Below are positions 36,301 through 48,357 of a DNA stretch of 64,000 nt, one piece after another (position 1 is the first letter of the stretch; every line of letters starts with the position of its first letter). Both the position numbers and the translations under genes were made by a program. The stretch spans positions 4,340,001-4,404,000 of the forward strand of contig NC_016473.1 of NCBI RefSeq assembly GCF_000226095.1, in the 5' to 3' direction. The notes beneath the pieces are model-generated. The model saw nothing but the letters and a program-made list of their open reading frames with translations, was not told the DNA's origin and searched no databases. Source of the stretch: Thermothelomyces thermophilus ATCC 42464. Its lineage: Eukaryota > Ascomycota > Sordariomycetes > Sordariales > Chaetomiaceae.

Positions 36301-36719
36301 CTACAGAGTTAGGCTCTTGACATGTTCCTCGTCTTTTTTTCCGCAGGGGTAGACGCATCGCACGCACCACATAGTTATGGCGAATGAAGTTCTTGAAAGC
36401 GAGAGCGGCGGCGAGGCGGATCTTGAGGGGTTGAGCATCGGCGTTCACGATGCTAAGGAGCGACAAGGAATATTTCGGCTTCTTCGATTCCTCTTTGAGG
36501 GCATTCTCAGCTGTACAAGCTCGGCCGTTAGTACTGCGGTCAGAGGTTCGAAGTATAAGGACGTCATCCAAAGTCTGGACCCGGCGACACTGCGGGCATA
36601 GAATGGCGGGGCTACCATGCTCGGAGCATTTGAAGGCTCAGGAACTTGCCTTTACGATGGCTCTGCGCATCCAAAGTTGCATTCAGCAACTGGGCGAGGT
36701 GATCCAATGTTGAGGCCAT
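33337..36719 (-). CDS. CSE1: Exportin-2 / importin-alpha re-exporter Cse1
   Basis: Karyopherin that binds importin-alpha with RanGTP in the nucleus and returns it to the cytosol. Exons in minus order: 36719..36650, 36510..36368, 36297..36130, 36058..35888, 35827..34518, 34463..34381, 34326..34023 and 33967..33337. They total 2880 nt, 959 residues, matching yeast Cse1 (960). The N-terminal importin-beta-like repeat begins MASTLDHLAQLLNATLD and runs through KIRLAAALAFKNFIRHNYV. HEAT-like helices make up the rest, with the Cse1 marks EDEPIEFIRRDLEGSDTDSRRR, FYYYHFEAIGALVRYCGNSP and VLEPYFGTIITLIFTKLQ. The C-terminus is EAKAALAPYLA. Intron 1 (36511..36649) uses a GC donor (AAAG|GCAAGT); the others are GT-AG. 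The seven introns are concentrated at the two ends, with a 1.3-kb exon in the middle. It shares an 1.8-kb promoter region with the Tsc2-like gene. Confidence 0.96.
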
Positions 36720-38563
36720 GACGGGCGTATGTTCCCGGGTGGCGATTTGGTGATGAGAAGCTCAGAAGGCGGAAGTCGGAAAACAAAACATCAAGAAAAA
36801 GCAGCAGTGGTTGCCAGAGTTATTGGTGGATTTGCTCGCTGGTCATTCTAGAGCCAAATCGAATCGGGCAAACAGAGGGGTCCGCGTGCAGGTCAAGGTG
36901 GGGTGCGGCACCGACCGCTCAAGGGAAATAAAAGTGGGGAGCTTGAACTTATTAACTAGCAGTCAAGTGCTGCGAACCTTCTCCAATGGGCCCACTTCCT
37001 GGATCAAGTAATCCATATCCGTAAAGGTGCCTTGCCTACTACTGTACCCGATCTGCTTGATAATTGAATTCACTGGCATAGTGGCATCCCCGAATTTCCA
37101 GGTAAATCCACAGTACATAACAGTAATTCTTTTGGTACTGAAAGCTACAATCCGTACCTACGGTATTTAAGGTACCTACCTTAGGTACATACTTGCCTTA
37201 GGTGATCATTGGAATTACCTAAGGGGAGGTCTGTGTGAAGTACCTGCGTCTGCACGGAATACAATCACAACGAGATTGCCGTTCAAATCGTCGGCGGCTG
37301 AAAATATGGTTAAGACGCTGCTGTTAGTTTCGCGTCACGATATATCACCTTGCCCACATCTTCAGACAGGGTCGAGCATTGAGTCCAATTGTGTACATCG
37401 TTTCAAGTCCCTCCTGCCTCTTTCCTCTACGTTTTCCATGGCGATTGCTCTACACAGTAAGGGACATACCTTACCTTGGCATAGTATCTGTGCATCATCA
37501 GCGACCTCCCATGCGGCTGCGCAAGCATAAGTCTGGCTTGCTTCTTGCAAGGAGCTGGGAGCCAGCGGGCATGCAGGGCCGGCCAATCGCTCGGTCAGAT
37601 CGTAGACCCACTCTCTTCTTGTACCCTATCTATGCCCCTTGCGTGACCCCAGATTTTGACTGGACAGACACTTCGTCATCCTGTCCCGTGGTTGGCGCGG
37701 GCCGCAGACCGAGAAGCTCAACATTTTTTTTTTTTTTTTTTTTTTGCCTTGTTCCTCCTGCATCTGTACCCGGCCGGGCGATCGACGGGTCAGACAACAG
37801 GGAAACCACCAAAACGGATTCCGTGCGGGGGAGAAAAAAAAACGCAAGCGATCACCGGCGACAGGCTGCGCGTGAGGTGAGGTGTGGCTGCCATTCTTGG
37901 AGTGGGTGGTGGTGCATGTGGTCTTGGTTCAGGCGGAATCCTCGAAGTTCGGTCCTCGATCTTCCCCTCACCTGCTCCATAATCCAACAAGGGTAAAGGT
38001 TCGAGGGTCGCGTGGTGGTCGACCGGCATTCGCGTTCCCGACCTGATCCGGAGACCCTCTCCAACCTCTCGGCCTCATATCGACGCTCTTGGAGCGTGAG
38101 TTTTTATGCCACTGGCGCTCCTCCGTGTAAGTGAAGTCTCTTGATTCGGAACCGCACCATCCCGCATTCCCTCCGGTTCTTACGATTTCAGTCCCGCACC
38201 CTCACCTACATCTATTCAACTTGCCCGTCTTCGTCCCGGCAGCGCACGTCCATGTATCGCCGGCCTCGCAGGTCGCGCATTGTCATATCTTCCAGTTTAC
38301 CACCCACCGCTGCGGCTTGCGCTGCCACTCCCTCTGGCTGCCGACCAGTTGGGGCGGACCCATTGTTGGGCGGCCCTGCATGCGGCTGCTGCAAGCTCCT
38401 GCATGTTCCTGCACCAAAGCACTACCACCTGCCAGTCTGCCGGTCTACCGCCGAACGTCATACATTCTTATTTTTTTTTTTTTTTTGGCGATCCGAATGT
38501 CGATGATTCCTTGCACTCATCTGTGACCTCGATCCCGATGAGCCACTTGAACCACTCGCTAAT
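36720..38563. other. Divergent intergenic region, CSE1 / TSC2-like
   Basis: About 1.8 kb with two promoters and the long 5' leader of the TSC2-like gene. It contains a CCTWAGG cluster (separate entry), a run of 22 T at 37724..37745 and a run of 16 T at 38471..38486. Several short upstream ATGs occur at about 38131-38300 and would be uORFs if transcribed. No gene is seen. Confidence 0.6.
37178..37224 (+). promoter_or_regulatory. Cluster of three CCTWAGG palindromes
   Basis: CCTTAGG at 37179..37185 and 37196..37202 and CCTAAGG at 37218..37224 lie within 46 bp, the first inside the longer palindrome-like GGTACCTACCTTAGGTACATAC. Spacing of about two helical turns between sites suggests possible protein binding. 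Which of the two divergent genes it would serve is unknown. Confidence 0.35.
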
Positions 38564-41500
38564 ATGCTGCGGCGATTAGCTTCTCTAGGCCACTCGGCCA
38601 CAGAAGACCCAGCAGCCCAGGAGCCCATGTCGCCCTCCCCCGGAGACGAGCAGCCACCGCAGGAGACGAGGAGCAGCGGCGGCCTTGCCGGCATGTTCAA
38701 GGGGCTCGCCGGCGGTGGAAAGTTGACCAAGTCTCCTCCGGTCATTCAGCAACCCTTTCAGCCGATCTCCGGGTCCCAGTCCCTCGCCCAACGTTCCGAT
38801 ACCCTCCCGCCAATATCTGCCCTCCATGGGCTCTCCCCCGAGCAGACCGAGCTTTTCCAACAACTCAAGGATGGCCAGTTGGGTGATCGGGTCGCTGCTG
38901 CTAACTCGCTACGCTATGCGATTGCCGATTTCCCTCTCAACCCGGTACGTTGTTATTGCCGTCCCCCCCTCCCTCCTTTTGATTTCACTTAGTTGTTTCA
39001 GCGCCTCTGACCTTGAGATACGCCCGGACCCAGCAGGTACGCGATATCTGGCATGCTGCAAAGGACTTGATTCACCCGACCAAACCGCCCAGTGCTCGAC
39101 AGGCCGCCTGGCAGCTCCTTGCCGAGTGTATCAAATGCCCCGGCTCTACTGAGCTCGAACGACACGAATACTTCAGCACCCTGGCCGCGCTGGATCAATC
39201 CGAGGATTTTCATCTCCAGCTGGCTGCCCTCGAGGATCTAACCAACCGGGGCCGCAATATATCGGGTTTCTACTACGACATCTTCCCACTCTTGACCAAG
39301 TGGCTGCAGGAGGCGTACAAGGCTGCCAGGACTGCTCGGCGACAGGCCTCTCGCGGGGCCGGCAGGCCCCCCAGAGGGAGTACCCCGTTGACAGGCGAAG
39401 AGAAGAACCTGGCCCGGCTGTTCGCGCTTCTCAAAGATGTCATCAAGTTCAATTTCAAATTTGCCACGGACGGCGTGGTTGGGAATTTGATGGCCATAAT
39501 CCTCGAGATATGCATGAACACGAGCGTGGAAGATGACTTGAGATCCTGCATCAACGTGGTTGACACCGTGGTCACGTTTGGCACCATTCCGAACGACAAG
39601 CTAAGAGATTGCATCCAGATCCTCAGCTCGATTCACTGCTTGGTTCCCAATCTGCAAAAGGATGCCTGGCACACCATATCCATCATCTGCAAGTCTCATC
39701 ACGGCCAGTCGACCGTTAGGATCTTGCTCGACTTGCTCCGCACATACTCCACGTCCCCGGACAAGGACAAGGACAAGGACTCCGTCCGAGATGTTCGCGG
39801 TGCGCTCTCAGTCTTGAAGAAACTGCTCTCCAAGTCTGCCGAGAAAGGGTACCCGGCCGTCCCCCTGGCTCTCCTCGTCGACGGTCTGGCTACGGTTGCC
39901 AAGAGCAGTTCCACCAGGATAGCAAACGAGGTCTTGAAGCTCATCAATTCATTGTTTGATGGTCGCGAGGGCAGCATCAATGCCATCTTGGTCGAAGAGA
40001 ACTGGTCACCGATCTTCTCTGTTGCCGTGCAGTGTGCGACAAAAGCCACTCATACGCCGCCCTCTGCGAGTTCTAGTTTGACTACCCTTCCCACAGCCGC
40101 TAAGGATGAAAGGGAGCCTGAGGACACCGTCACTGTCCAGCTGAGGTCGCTGGTCAGCCGGATCGAAGCCCTGGTCACCAAAAACGACCCGGACTTTTTG
40201 CAGCGGGACGAATGCATGGTGTTTCTGTCTGAAGTTCAGCATGCGCTTCCAGACTCGGCGGCGGCCCTCGTGACTGCGTACCTCAAAGAAACCCGAGCTT
40301 GTTTCCCGTCAGAAGTCGGCTGGAAGGACAGCCTCAAGCTAGTCTTGGACTGCTTCTTTCTCAACCGGAGCCGCAACTCTTCTACTCGACTGGGCGCCTT
40401 GGAGGTCATCATCGAGGTTTACGACTTCCTCTGTCTTGCCGAGGCCCTCGTTGAAGAGGATGCGGTTACCAATCTCATCCAGCGAGTGCTCGCCGGGCTA
40501 CCACTCGAGACCGATGGTGGCGTCCTCCAAGAAACGGTAGCGTTCCTGGTCAATGTGGCGGAAACAGTACCTGACTTCCTCTTCGACGATATCCTGGATG
40601 CTTTCAAGGGCGTGGTTGCCAAAGACATGTCTAGGCCGCCTTTGTCCGTACTGCCCACGCCCGAGGCCGGCCTAGCACCCCAGCATGGCCAGATATCTGG
40701 CCAAACAAGCCAGAGCGCGTCCAATGTTGTCACCAAAGGCTATTCTCAGATATTCATCCGAACCATGAACAACAATGGTTCAAAGGCGGCTAAAGCGTAC
40801 ACGGCGCTTGTTCATATCGCTCGCTCAAACTCTTGTGAGCTAGACGCTCGGCTTACGGCGATGAAGCTTCTTTTCCGCCTCCGGGCCGACTTTGAACATC
40901 AAGTCTACCTCACAACGCTGATAGAGAACGAGACACTGGCTGCGACCTTGTACAGGACCGAAGCGTCTCTCGCGCGCAAACTGGCAGAGGATGCCGCACA
41001 GCCGGCAAGACTATCAAGGCCAGAGCACACCGGAGGGCGGCCGACCCGCGGCATATCGTTCAGCCAAGGTCAGACAGCTGAGCGGGGCGTTCCCACTCGG
41101 TCGGCATCTACTCCCAAGCCGACCATCTATCAGGGCCAGAGGCTATGGTCATTACCAGATGCCGACGCGCTGCCCGAGACGCCGCCAGCGAGACCAAGTC
41201 CGCTGCTAGCCTCACACGCCTCAAATGCGAGTGGGCCCGGCTCATCGGAGAAGGGAGCAACAGTGTTGAATATGGCGCAGTGGTTGGAGGCAGTGCTCAG
41301 TCTCTTCCACCATGGATGCAACTGGGAAGTCTACAGCTTCGTTTTGGTTCATCTCCCAGCCCAGCTCAGCAACCACCCGTTATTCAGGGATGCGATACCC
41401 TATATCCAGGAGTTGCGGCGCCTCCTCTGCGAGATGGTCAGGACGAGCAATTTCCAGGAGCCTCCGCCCTCATCAGGCCTTCGCCGTAGCGATGTTGCCA

Positions 41501-43671
41501 ACTGCTTGTTCCGCTCCCTCATCATGATCGTCAGCTACCATCACCATTTCCAGAAGACGGACGAGGATGAAATGGTCAGGGCCTTTACGCATGGCATTTC
41601 AGACAAAACAGCAAAGACGTGCATTCACGCTCTCTCGGTGTGCTGCCACGAGCTGCCCATGTCGGTGAGCAAGTCACTCGTCCCCATTCTGCAAAAGATG
41701 TCCCAGGTCATCACGCAGCCATTTGTGGCGATGCACATTCTCGAGTTCTTAGCCTGCCTCAGCCGGCTGCGCTCGCTGTACTCCAACTTCCGCGACGACG
41801 ATTACCGTATCGTTCTGGGAATCTGTTTCAGGTATCTACAATACGTCCGTGAGAAGAAGCTCGCGATGCGCGGCAGCATCGTCGGCGAGCCGGCAACGCC
41901 AAACGTCGCCTCGGTGAGCCAGCCGGATGCTCTTGGCCAACAAGCCCCCAGCGATGATCTGCCGCAGTATGTATATGCCCTGGCATACCACGTCATCACG
42001 TTTTGGTTCCTCGCCCTCAAGCTTCCGGACCGGCCGAACCATATCGGCTGGATCACGAAAAATCTGTTCACGGACGTTGACGGGAGCGCGAGCACCGAGG
42101 AGCACGCCCAAATCACCCTCGACTTTATGCAGCGCGTGGCATTTTCCGACGCCGGCGACTCGGCCCAGGACCCCCTCTTCAAGGAGCAGTATTTTGGGGA
42201 GATTCAAAAGAAGCGGTGGATCATCGGAAACAGCATCCTCACGATCCGACAGGCGACCGGGTCCAACTGGGCTGAGATCACACGGCGCTACCCTTCCGGC
42301 ACGTCCTCCTATGCGCTCCGCGTTGAGTTCACGCCTACGCCGAATCTGTCAGCCCCCGACGGCTCCGACGCTGCGGCGTGGGAAGGGCGGTTCCAGGACG
42401 GCCTCACCATTTTCCCGAGCCACTTGTTGATGCAGTTGCTGGCTCCGATGCCGCAACTCTACGATCCCGCCATCCGGCCGATCCCGCTTCCCGACGAAGA
42501 TGCCGTCGACCGGGCCATCCGCGTCTTCGACCGTAACTCTCCAGTGGACGGCCACAAGGTGGGCGTCGTCTACATAAAGGAGGGGCAGACCAAGGAGGCG
42601 GAGATTCTCGCCAACACCAGCGGCAGCCCTGATTATCACCGATTCCTCAAAGGGCTGGGGACGCTGACAAGGCTGAAGGGGGCCACCTTCAACACGCAGG
42701 GCCTGGACCGTGAAAACGACCTGGACGGAAAGTACACCTACTGCTTCCGAGACCGCGTCACCGAGATCGTGTTCCACATCACAACTCAGATGCCAACAAA
42801 CCTCGAGACAGACCCGCAGTGCGTCGCGAAGAAGCGGCACATTGGGAACGATTTTGTCAACATCGTCTGGAATGACTCGGGCCTGCCCTTCAAATTCGAC
42901 ACGTTTCCGTCCCAATTCAACTATGTCTACATCGTCATTACGCCGACTCCTCACCTCCCCTTTGTCGCTTCGCGCATGCCGCGGGAGGACGGCGCCTCGC
43001 GCTTCTGCATGGTCCAAGTCATGAGCCAGTCTGGTTTCCCCGAAATCTCGCCAGCGGCCGAGCCCAAGATGATCAGCCTCGAGGCACTCCCCGGCTTCGT
43101 CCGGCTGCTCGCGCTCAACGCCTCGGTCTTCTCGCTCGTCTGGGCCAATAGGGAGGATGGCGAGCACGTGTCGTCGTGGCGCGAGCGCCTCCGCCAGATC
43201 AATGCACTGCGCGCCCGCTACGGCCCCAAGTCTGGGGGGCCCGGCGTCTCGCCGTCGCCTCCGTCAGGAGCCATTGCCACGCCATCTGCCACTTCTACTG
43301 CGCCGGCAGCCGGCGGCTTGTCCGTCGTCGGCGGTGCGAGCCACGGGGCTGCCGCCTACCATCACCATCACCAACCGTCCGGGCAGGGAGGGAGTGGCGC
43401 AGCAACGGGGGGAGGCATCGGCGGCGGAGATCTGGGTGGCGTGCCCGGTGCTGGCGGGGCCAACAGTGCTCGGACGGCAGGTATGCGCGACAGCTTCAGC
43501 AGCCTGCGCAGGTCGTCCGTCGCGACCTTCTTCACCAACGCCACCAGCGCGACCGACCAGTCGCACCGCTCGAGCATGCTATCGACAGTGACGACAGAGA
43601 ACACCGAGGCGCTGCAGCCGAGCACGGCTGAGGCGCTAGTGGATTCGGTCGATTTCTCAAAGTGGACTTGA
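38564..43671 (+). CDS. TSC2: Tuberin-like Rheb GTPase-activating protein (Tsc2 homologue)
   Basis: GAP for the Rheb-type small GTPase, acting with Tsc1 to restrain TORC1. Exons 38564..38944 and 39037..43671 give 1671 residues. The tuberin N-terminal alpha-solenoid starts at about residue 80 (LPPISALHGLSPEQTELF) and continues through DIWHAAKDLI and FHLQLAALEDLTNRGRNISGFYYDIFPLLTKWL. A Ser/Pro/Gly-rich linker lies near 650-750. The Rap/Ran-GAP domain lies at about 1290-1480, with GLGTLTRLKG, KYTYCFRDRVTEIVFH, and HIGNDFVNIVWNDSG near 1395-1409, the region that carries the catalytic Asn thumb in this family. The C-terminus has a His/Gly/Ala-rich stretch and then SLRRSSVATFF, resembling phosphorylation sites. 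The single intron (38945..39036) ends CAGCAG and joins LNP to VRDIW; the nearer acceptor TTTCAG is out of phase. The assignment is firm by domain order. Confidence 0.93.
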
Positions 43672-46492
43672 ACTAATCCCTATGACCTGACCTGACCTGG
43701 CCTGGGTCCTCCTACCAGGATCAATAGGAGAATTGAGAGATACAGGAGCAGGAAGAACGTTGACGAATTCGGGTGGACGGGTGGGTGTCGATGGAATGGA
43801 GTTAAGTGTGGTTCCCGGTTTTTCCTGCTTGCTTATGTCTCAACAGGCGCACAAAATCACGGTGGATCGGGAGATTCTTGTAGTGCTTTACTTTTTTGGA
43901 CGATGTCATGTCAAGTATATGGTGGCGTAAAATTATTCGGTTAGAGGCGTGGGCTTGGTCATTTGTTTTGCGAGGTTGTGAGAAAGAAGGAATGCTTTAC
44001 AACGGCGTCGTTATCAGAAGGTGATGCTCGCACGCCCGCTATTTCCCCCCTTCCCTCCCTAAAGCGCACCCTATCCTGTTTTGCAGGGCATAATCTTACC
44101 CCCAAGAATCATGGTCCACGTCTGCTCTGCCCTTGGGGGCCACCAAGGCATCCGGGACCAGCTCAATATTATGTCGTCATGGCAGCCGGACCCGAGAAGT
44201 TCGTTCATCTTTTTTTCTTTTGCTCTTTATTTCCTACTCTCCCTAAGCTCCCAATACTTTTGCCGGGGCAGCTATTCCCAGGGCAGCTATGGGCACGGTA
44301 TGTACCTACATGGACTTGCGTGGGCGCCGAGTCTCCGAGAAAGGTGAAGGGCTGAAACACTCAGAAACTATGGACGCCGGAGCCTGGGTGAGTCGAACAT
44401 CTTCTTCTCTGTCATATCCTGGGAGATCATGTCCTGATTACCACGGTCCTCGGGCAACTCTGCGTGAAGCTTCGCCCAAGAACTCAAGCTAGTGCCGGCT
44501 CATGAGAGAGAGGGAAAAAAAAACATCACCCTACGCCTTAGGCTAGTCCAAAACTGAGCGGAAAACGTCTATATACATATGCGTGCAGTCTGTGTATACA
44601 TCTCTCTTGCCCCCCCCCTTCCTTGGGTCCGCTACACGGCACACCGAGTCCTCAACTTCCACAAAAGAAACCACCGACAGCTTGAATTCATGTGCCGCAA
44701 AGTCTTCCTTGTAGTGGCAGCGGTGGTGGTACTAGAACTACGATGCGAACCCCCTCCCCTCCCCTTTCCCCATTTGTGTCGATGTGCACAGGACGCAGCC
44801 TGTCCCCAGCGAGGCGGCCAGGATGACGGGCGGCCAGCATACTTTTACCAAGAATGTACATACATACATACACTACCAAGTAGATGGTGGACCGTTCGTT
44901 GGCCCTTCACATCCCAACGAAAGGAAAGATCTAGTGTCGGCCCCCAGTCAAGACTTTCTTCCCCGCCCTCTTCTGGCCATTTCTCTGCATCTGCATCTGC
45001 TCTCTCCCCTTCCCCTCCCCCCTCCTTCCCGGTCTCATAGTCCTATGCCGTCTCACTCACTCTCCCCCTCTCTCTCTCTGTGTGCTCTGTACAGTTTAGG
45101 GGCCGATCCTCCCCGTTACCCAACTGCGCCCGCGCCCGCGCCTGCAGCGAGCGCCATGACGCCCCTTGCGCTGCGCTAGCCACTCGGCGGTTGCCAAAGA
45201 TGACGTGTAGACTATCAGGCCGCTTGGGAACGGCAGAGAGAGAACCGGAGGGCGTAGCAGGCTCCGTTGGGGCCCGAGATATGTACTGTACACGTATGTA
45301 CGTGTACGGTACATACAAGAGAATGCGCAAATTCTTGAGAGCCTCCATGCGAGGAGGGGTTCCTGCCGCTCTTGAGAGGGGATAGGGCCGAAATGCAGGA
45401 GGCCAGGTTTTCGTCTGCCGGATCTGGGCATGAGAAGTATCGGATTGCGGGATCGGACGCAAGTCGAATCCTTCCACTCTTACTGGGAAAGGGTTCTTGA
45501 AAGGGTCTTGGGTTCTTGCCAAAGTACCCACAGCTGAGCATAAGCACACCACCCATGTGCGTATACCTGAGGGAAACCTTGTTTCTCTGCCCTTTGTGAA
45601 ACATCGCTAAGTGTGTTCGTAAGGGCCGGCAGCGAGCTGGTTTGTATTGGCGTCAGGCCTGCGGGTTGACGTGTGACCATATAGCCATTGGTTACACCAC
45701 GGCGAACAGCATCATGGACGGACACGCACTCTTCACCGCATGTCAGTCGGTTCGGGGCCCTGGGGCCGGTGGCCCGGCACTGATGCTCCGTCCGTCTCAA
45801 GAACTGTGGCCATTCCTCGCTTGACATAAGTCTTGCGGAGTGCAGATCAGAAACTTAATCGAAGTGGTCTTGCATGGATGGCCGAGCTTCTGGCAATGTC
45901 AGAGGGACGGTGATACATGGGATATTTGGCCTTGTCACTGCCGTGTCATTGGGTAAGAAGCGGGGAAGTCCGGCAGCCCCGAAGCGGTCCACAACGCGAT
46001 GCGGTCAGCACCGCAGCGGAGTTTGCCTGAGAATGCGGCTAACTCCTTGTCTTCCTTGCTGCTCGAGTGCATGCCAAGCGGGGGGACCTGGAGCTTGCCG
46101 GGGTTCTGAGCCAGAACATTGGATGCCCTTGGCTATCGTGGAAGCGCGGCCGCGCTGCCCGCATGGTCGCCGTGACACTCGGCTTCTCTCAGAAATACGT
46201 TGGGCACAGACAGCTGAGTTTGGCCATCTGACTGGGCAACCGATTCGTTCGTTGTTCTGCTGAGCGGGGAGATCTTCGCTGCGTGTGGAAGTCGGCCCGG
46301 CAGTTGGTAATTTTGTTCGACAGCCATGAGACCACAGCTTCCAAAGCAGGCCGCTCGCGTCAGCCCAGCAAACAGATGCTGAGCTCGGGCTGGTCCTCGC
46401 CTTCGCACCGCTCGAGGCAGGTGCAGTGCTCCCCCAAGCTGGGCTCCCATCTCGCCTCCTGTCCGCGCCAAGAAACGGAATACCGCCGGTTT
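43672..46492. other. Convergent intergenic region, TSC2-like / GNAT gene
   Basis: About 2.8 kb with no supported gene. It holds two 3' UTRs, a C-rich run near 44610-44618, CATACATACATAC at about 44860-44873, CT tracts at about 45059-45078, and GTAC-rich palindromic strings at about 45281-45317. ORFs of 90-170 codons on both strands show no recognisable family. Confidence 0.55.
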
Positions 46493-48357
46493 TCAAACAC
46501 ACCGCCAAACGTCTCGGTACCTCGCCCATTTCTGAAAGCCTGATGCTCCGTGTCAGCACGGTTGTGCGAGTTACAAAATTGCCAGGCCTGGAAACGGACT
46601 CACCCATTGACTGAAATCCCTCGTCTCCTCCTTTGACGGCATCAATGAGCAGCTTATTCATCCCTTGCTCGCTGAGCAGGCGGATGCAACTGTCAAGAAG
46701 CCTAATCATGACCGCGTCCCGCTTGTTTGCCGTATTGGGCACCTCATCTACAAACCAGAACTCCCGTCAGCATCTATACGCATACACCCACACCTCCTCC
46801 TTCAGAACGCCCGTCGATGGCGGAATACGTACCACTGACACATACACATGTGACACCCCCAACGTCGTCTGCAATGGTGCTGGCCCAGGGAAGGTCTTCG
46901 GCCGCCGGGCTCCCGGTGTTCTTGACGTAAGTCAAAGCCACTGCAATGATAGTGCCCCCATCAAGGCCCAGGACAATATCCTGAATGTTCATCGTATTGG
47001 CGAGCTTGGCGTACTGGTCGTACCACCCCATGTTGTCCTTCTTACACGACTCCTTGTCCACAAACTCCAGCACCAGGTCGAACTCCGAGAACATGCAAGG
47101 GCGGAACGTGAGCTCGGACGGCGTCGGGCCCGTCACTGGCCAGTCCTTGAATTTGAGAAACCAGTCACATGCTTCTTGCTCCGAGCTTACGGCCGAGGAG
47201 GGGAGGGTTATCGGCCATCCGCGGCGCCGGAACCAGCCTTCGAAGGGCGAGTCGATCGGGAGCCCGTAGAGGAGCCGAGGAAATGTACTACCAAGCCGAA
47301 GGCGGCAAACGCCGCGTATCCTCTTGAGCTGGCGCAGAGCATGGTCGTGTAGGCTCCGGCCAATGCCCCGCTGGCGGTGTGACGGACGCACGAGAAGGGC
47401 GGCAAGAGATCCCAACAGACGCTCACCGTCGCTGTCGGCATATGTTGTATAGGTTGCACAGAAGCCTAGAAGTTGCCAAGTCCCCGGTTCTCGCACGACA
47501 TAGTGCATGGCATAACCGTCGCGGCAGAGCAATGACTGGAACTGGTAGCGGCCAAGGTGAAAGTTTTTCGGAAGACACTGACACCACAGGTCGAGCACTT
47601 CGGACATGTCACGAATTCCGTCCCATACCTCGACGGGCCAGGCTCTCGGCGACAATACCGGGTCTCGTATGTCCAACGGCCCGGGACTAGGTCTCTTCGA
47701 CTGAAAGAGGACGTCGGCGGCCTCCTCCAAATCTGACGGAACGAAGCTGGGCACCTCTAATATCGTGGGGAAGGATTCTTCGAGAGGTCCTAGTTCTTGC
47801 AGCTCACAGCAGGTCAGGATGATTTGAGGCCGGGACTCGCAGACGGATCGAGTGATTTCCGCTAAAGCCACTTGCGACTGCTGTCCATGACGCGGAGGGC
47901 CTGAGATGACAAAAATCACAACAGCCGCTAGCCTGATGTGCACGACGTGAGTGCCGGTAATCCCGTTTCGTGGCAGGTACGGGACATGATGAACCCAGGG
48001 GTGGTGCCTAGCCAGAGCTTTCCCGAGGGGTTCAAAAGGATCTCTGGTCGGTTCATCGGGATTGCGGTTTAGAGGGCTCAGCTCGGGCACGATCCCAGGC
48101 GTCAGTAACAAAATGATGTCGCCATCCTGTAGCTGGTTCGAAAGGGGGATGCATGACTGGAGATCTTGGACAGTCGAGACTATGTCCTGCCGCCTGCTGA
48201 GCTCCATTTCATGGGTAGGCGTTGGAACAGGAGCAGCTGGGGAAGGCACAGAAAAGAAGCTTGCTGAAACAAGCCCAGAGCTATGAAGGGAAGGGCAGAG
48301 CAACACAAGGGGCATAAGGTAAACCTGGTCAGTCAAGTCAGTGGGAGGCGCACTCAT
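46493..48357 (-). CDS. GNAT acetyltransferase with only the C-terminal piece of a GH3 glycosidase
   Basis: Exons in minus order: 48357..46833, 46747..46604 and 46539..46493, giving 571 residues. Fungi commonly carry a long protein with an N-terminal GH3 (beta-N-acetylhexosaminidase-type) TIM barrel, a GH3 C-terminal alpha/beta domain and a GNAT domain. Here residues about 55-240 match the alpha/beta domain (DIILLLTPGIVP, HVPYLPRNGITGTHVVHI, PQIILTCCELQELGPLEESFPTI). GNAT marks follow: YAMHYVVREPGTWQLLGFCATYTTY, the acetyl-CoA loop RQRGIGRSLHDHA, and LGSTFPRLLYGLP. It ends QSMGFQKWARYRDVWRCV. No barrel is found in the 2.7 kb upstream. Splice sites and frame are intact, so it may be a working acetyltransferase. 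The start is uncertain: ATG 48357, or ATG 48207 (MELSRRQ), which fits the family better. Confidence 0.85.
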
